DNA from: Schleiferiaceae bacterium
GTDB taxonomy: Bacteria; Bacteroidota; Bacteroidia; Flavobacteriales; Schleiferiaceae
Direction: 5' to 3'
Length of the DNA stretch: 47,198 nucleotides
Assembly (NCBI GenBank): GCA_029254375.1
Contig: JAQWXR010000019.1
Span: 1-47,198 of the forward strand
Positions 45,708 to 47,198 of the stretch are shown here, one piece after another. Below the pieces are notes generated by a model. It was given only the letters and a program-made list of their open reading frames with translations. It ran no database searches and was not told the DNA's origin. The stretch's first letter is position 1. Each line of letters opens with the position of its first letter. A program made the translations under genes and the position numbers.

Positions 45708-47198
45708 TTAGGCTTTTTCCTTACCCAAACGATTGGACGAATCATAAAGAACCGGCGACGCGATAAATAGCGAAGAGTAGGTACCTACCACAATTCCCAA
45801 AAGAATAGCGAAGATGAATCCACGTAATACTTCTCCTCCAAAGATGAAGATGATTAACAATACGATGATGGTCGTAAATGACGTATTGAACGTACGGCTC
45901 AAAGTCGCATTCAAGGCATTATCCAGAACCTCTGACTTCATGTCTGACTTGCTACTTCCTCCGAAGAATTCACGAATTCGGTCAAATACAACGACCGTGT
46001 CATTCAATGAATAACCTATGACCGTCAAAATAGCTGCGATAAAGGCTTGATCCACTTCCATTGAGAAAGGTAGCACACCATCCATGATAGAGAAAGCACC
46101 CAATACGATAATGGTATCATGCACCGTAGCGGCCACAGCACCCAAGGAGTATTGCCACTTGCTAAAGCGAAGCAAGAGGTACAAGAAGATCGCGAGGAGT
46201 GAGAAAATCACTGCCCAAACCGCTGTGTCCTTGATGTCGTCTGCCACTGTTGGACCTACCTGGCGCGATGCCACAAGACCGACTGCTTTATCATCCGAAG
46301 GATTTATGAAGTCGACAGCCTCAATGGGATTCGCATAAAAGCCCTTCACGCCCTCAAACAAGCTCGATTGAAGTGCTTCTTCCACATCTGCACCATTCTC
46401 ACTCACACGGAAGTTCGTTGTAATCACTACCTGATCTGGGCTACCTAGAGTCTTTACGGCGGGGGCAAAAGAGCGACCATCGCCATCAACCCATTGTGCA
46501 CCCAAGGCGCTTGTGACTGCAGCTACTTCAACAGGCTGGTCAAAACGGACTTGGTAGGTACGACCTCCCTCGAAGTCCACACCTAAGCTCAGCCCACGGG
46601 TGAACAAGGAACCCAAGCTCAAGACAATCATAATGGCCGAGAAAATATAGGCTGGCTTGCGGTAGGACATGAACTTGAAATTCGTGTTCGTAAACCAATT
46701 CTTCGTGATGGTTGTCGCGAAGGACATGTCTTCTGATTTCTTCAAGCGCCACTCAAAATAGAGGCGAGTGATGAAGATTGCAGTAAACAAGGAGGAACCG
46801 ATACCAATGATCAGTGTAGTTGCGAAACCACGGATAGGGCCTGTTCCAAAAATGAAGAGAATGATGGCTGTCAACAACGTAGTTACGTTTGCATCGATAA
46901 TCGCGCTGCGGGATCCTTTGTAGCCATCTGCAATCGCCGTGCGAACCGCTTTACCTGTAGCTAGCTCTTCACGAATTCGATCGTAGATCAAAACATTCGC
47001 ATCTACAGCCATACCTATGGTTAAAACGATACCCGCCATACCAGGTAGGGTCAATACCGCTCCGAAGGCATCAAGTATTCCAAAGATGAAGAACATGTTG
47101 ACTACCAAAGCTAGACTTGCTCCGAGACCAGCACCGCTGTAGTAGAACACCATGTATAGAAGGACTACGAGCAATGCAAATGCAAAAGAATTGACACT
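45708..47198 (-). CDS. secDF: Protein translocase SecDF, fused (N-terminal part beyond window)
   Basis: The frame is open to the right edge, so the 5' end is missing; 496 codons are visible. The first part is the C-terminal membrane half of SecD (GMAVDANVLIYDRIREEL). The second is a complete SecF: GVDFEGGRTYQVRF, a periplasmic domain, then SLNDTVVVFDRIREFF and membrane helices. In Bacteroidota SecD and SecF are one polypeptide of about 1000 aa that uses proton motive force to pull exported proteins. tatA follows, so both export routes share this locus. Confidence 0.95.
   Translation of the reverse strand, partial: SVNSFAFALLVVLLYMVFYYSGAGLGASLALVVNMFFIFGILDAFGAVLTLPGMAGIVLTIGMAVDANVLIYDRIREELATGKAVRTAIADGYKGSRSAIIDANVTTLLTAIILFIFGTGPIRGFATTLIIGIGSSLFTAIFITRLYFEWRLKKSEDMSFATTITKNWFTNTNFKFMSYRKPAYIFSAIMIVLSLGSLFTRGLSLGVDFEGGRTYQVRFDQPVEVAAVTSALGAQWVDGDGRSFAPAVKTLGSPDQVVITTNFRVSENGADVEEALQSSLFEGVKGFYANPIEAVDFINPSDDKAVGLVASRQVGPTVADDIKDTAVWAVIFSLLAIFLYLLLRFSKWQYSLGAVAATVHDTIIVLGAFSIMDGVLPFSMEVDQAFIAAILTVIGYSLNDTVVVFDRIREFFGGSSKSDMKSEVLDNALNATLSRTFNTSFTTIIVLLIIFIFGGEVLRGFIFAILLGIVVGTYSSLFIASPVLYDSSNRLGKEKA

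Overview
The window is a chromosomal, almost entirely housekeeping stretch from a member of the Bacteroidota, most likely Flavobacteriales (a Cryomorphaceae/Schleiferiaceae-like marine lineage is a guess). Support: type IX secretion (T9SS) features (a PorE-like OmpA protein and a secreted protein with a likely T9SS tail), a fused SecDF, a type III glutamine synthetase, a MetP/MetS transporter pair, a DUF6095-like protein, promoters built on TAnnTTTG, and no Shine-Dalgarno (SD) sequence before the genes inspected, except rpsU. I found no prophage, insertion sequence, CRISPR array or defence island.

Layout. 1-5000 (+): end of a probable dTDP-4-dehydrorhamnose 3,5-epimerase, a lytic transglycosylase, uvrA, a LOG-family protein and a doubtful 61-aa ORF, closed by a bidirectional terminator. 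5024-11354 (-): parE-parC followed by a secreted choice-of-anchor B protein. 11466-12563 (-): ychF, divergent from the next unit. 12637-18809 (+): a split transketolase whose halves flank a secreted VWA-domain protein, then an ECF sigma factor, a short single-TM protein (possible anti-sigma), a Spy/CpxP-like periplasmic protein, a class III aminotransferase and a DUF6095-like membrane protein; closed by a second bidirectional terminator.

18935-33827 (-): the transcription/translation block. In transcription order it runs rpsU, tyrosine recombinase, hpf, tRNA-Thr(TGT)-Tyr-Gly-Thr(GGT), tuf, tRNA-Trp, secE, nusG, rplK, rplA, rplJ, rplL, rpoB, rpoC, DUF3467. A strong hairpin separates rplL from rpoB, and a well-formed promoter precedes the tRNAs. 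33911-40433 (-): purM-prfA-pyrF-rmlD-like-metP-metS-(degenerate ComEA-like) in a tightly packed run. 40457-47198 (-): a PorE-like protein with C-terminal LysM domains, type III glutamine synthetase, tatA and the 3' part of secDF, which runs off the window.

Points most worth a second look: the isolated strong SD of rpsU, which fits bS21 autoregulation in Bacteroidota; the 18-bp hairpin between rplL and rpoB; the VWA gene inside a split transketolase operon; the 45-codon metS gene overlapping metP; a degenerate helix-hairpin-helix protein behind metS; and a recurrent TACCTTTG promoter element placed so close to two start codons that leaderless mRNAs are likely. No clearly unprecedented system was found; the transketolase/VWA/sigma cluster is the nearest candidate.
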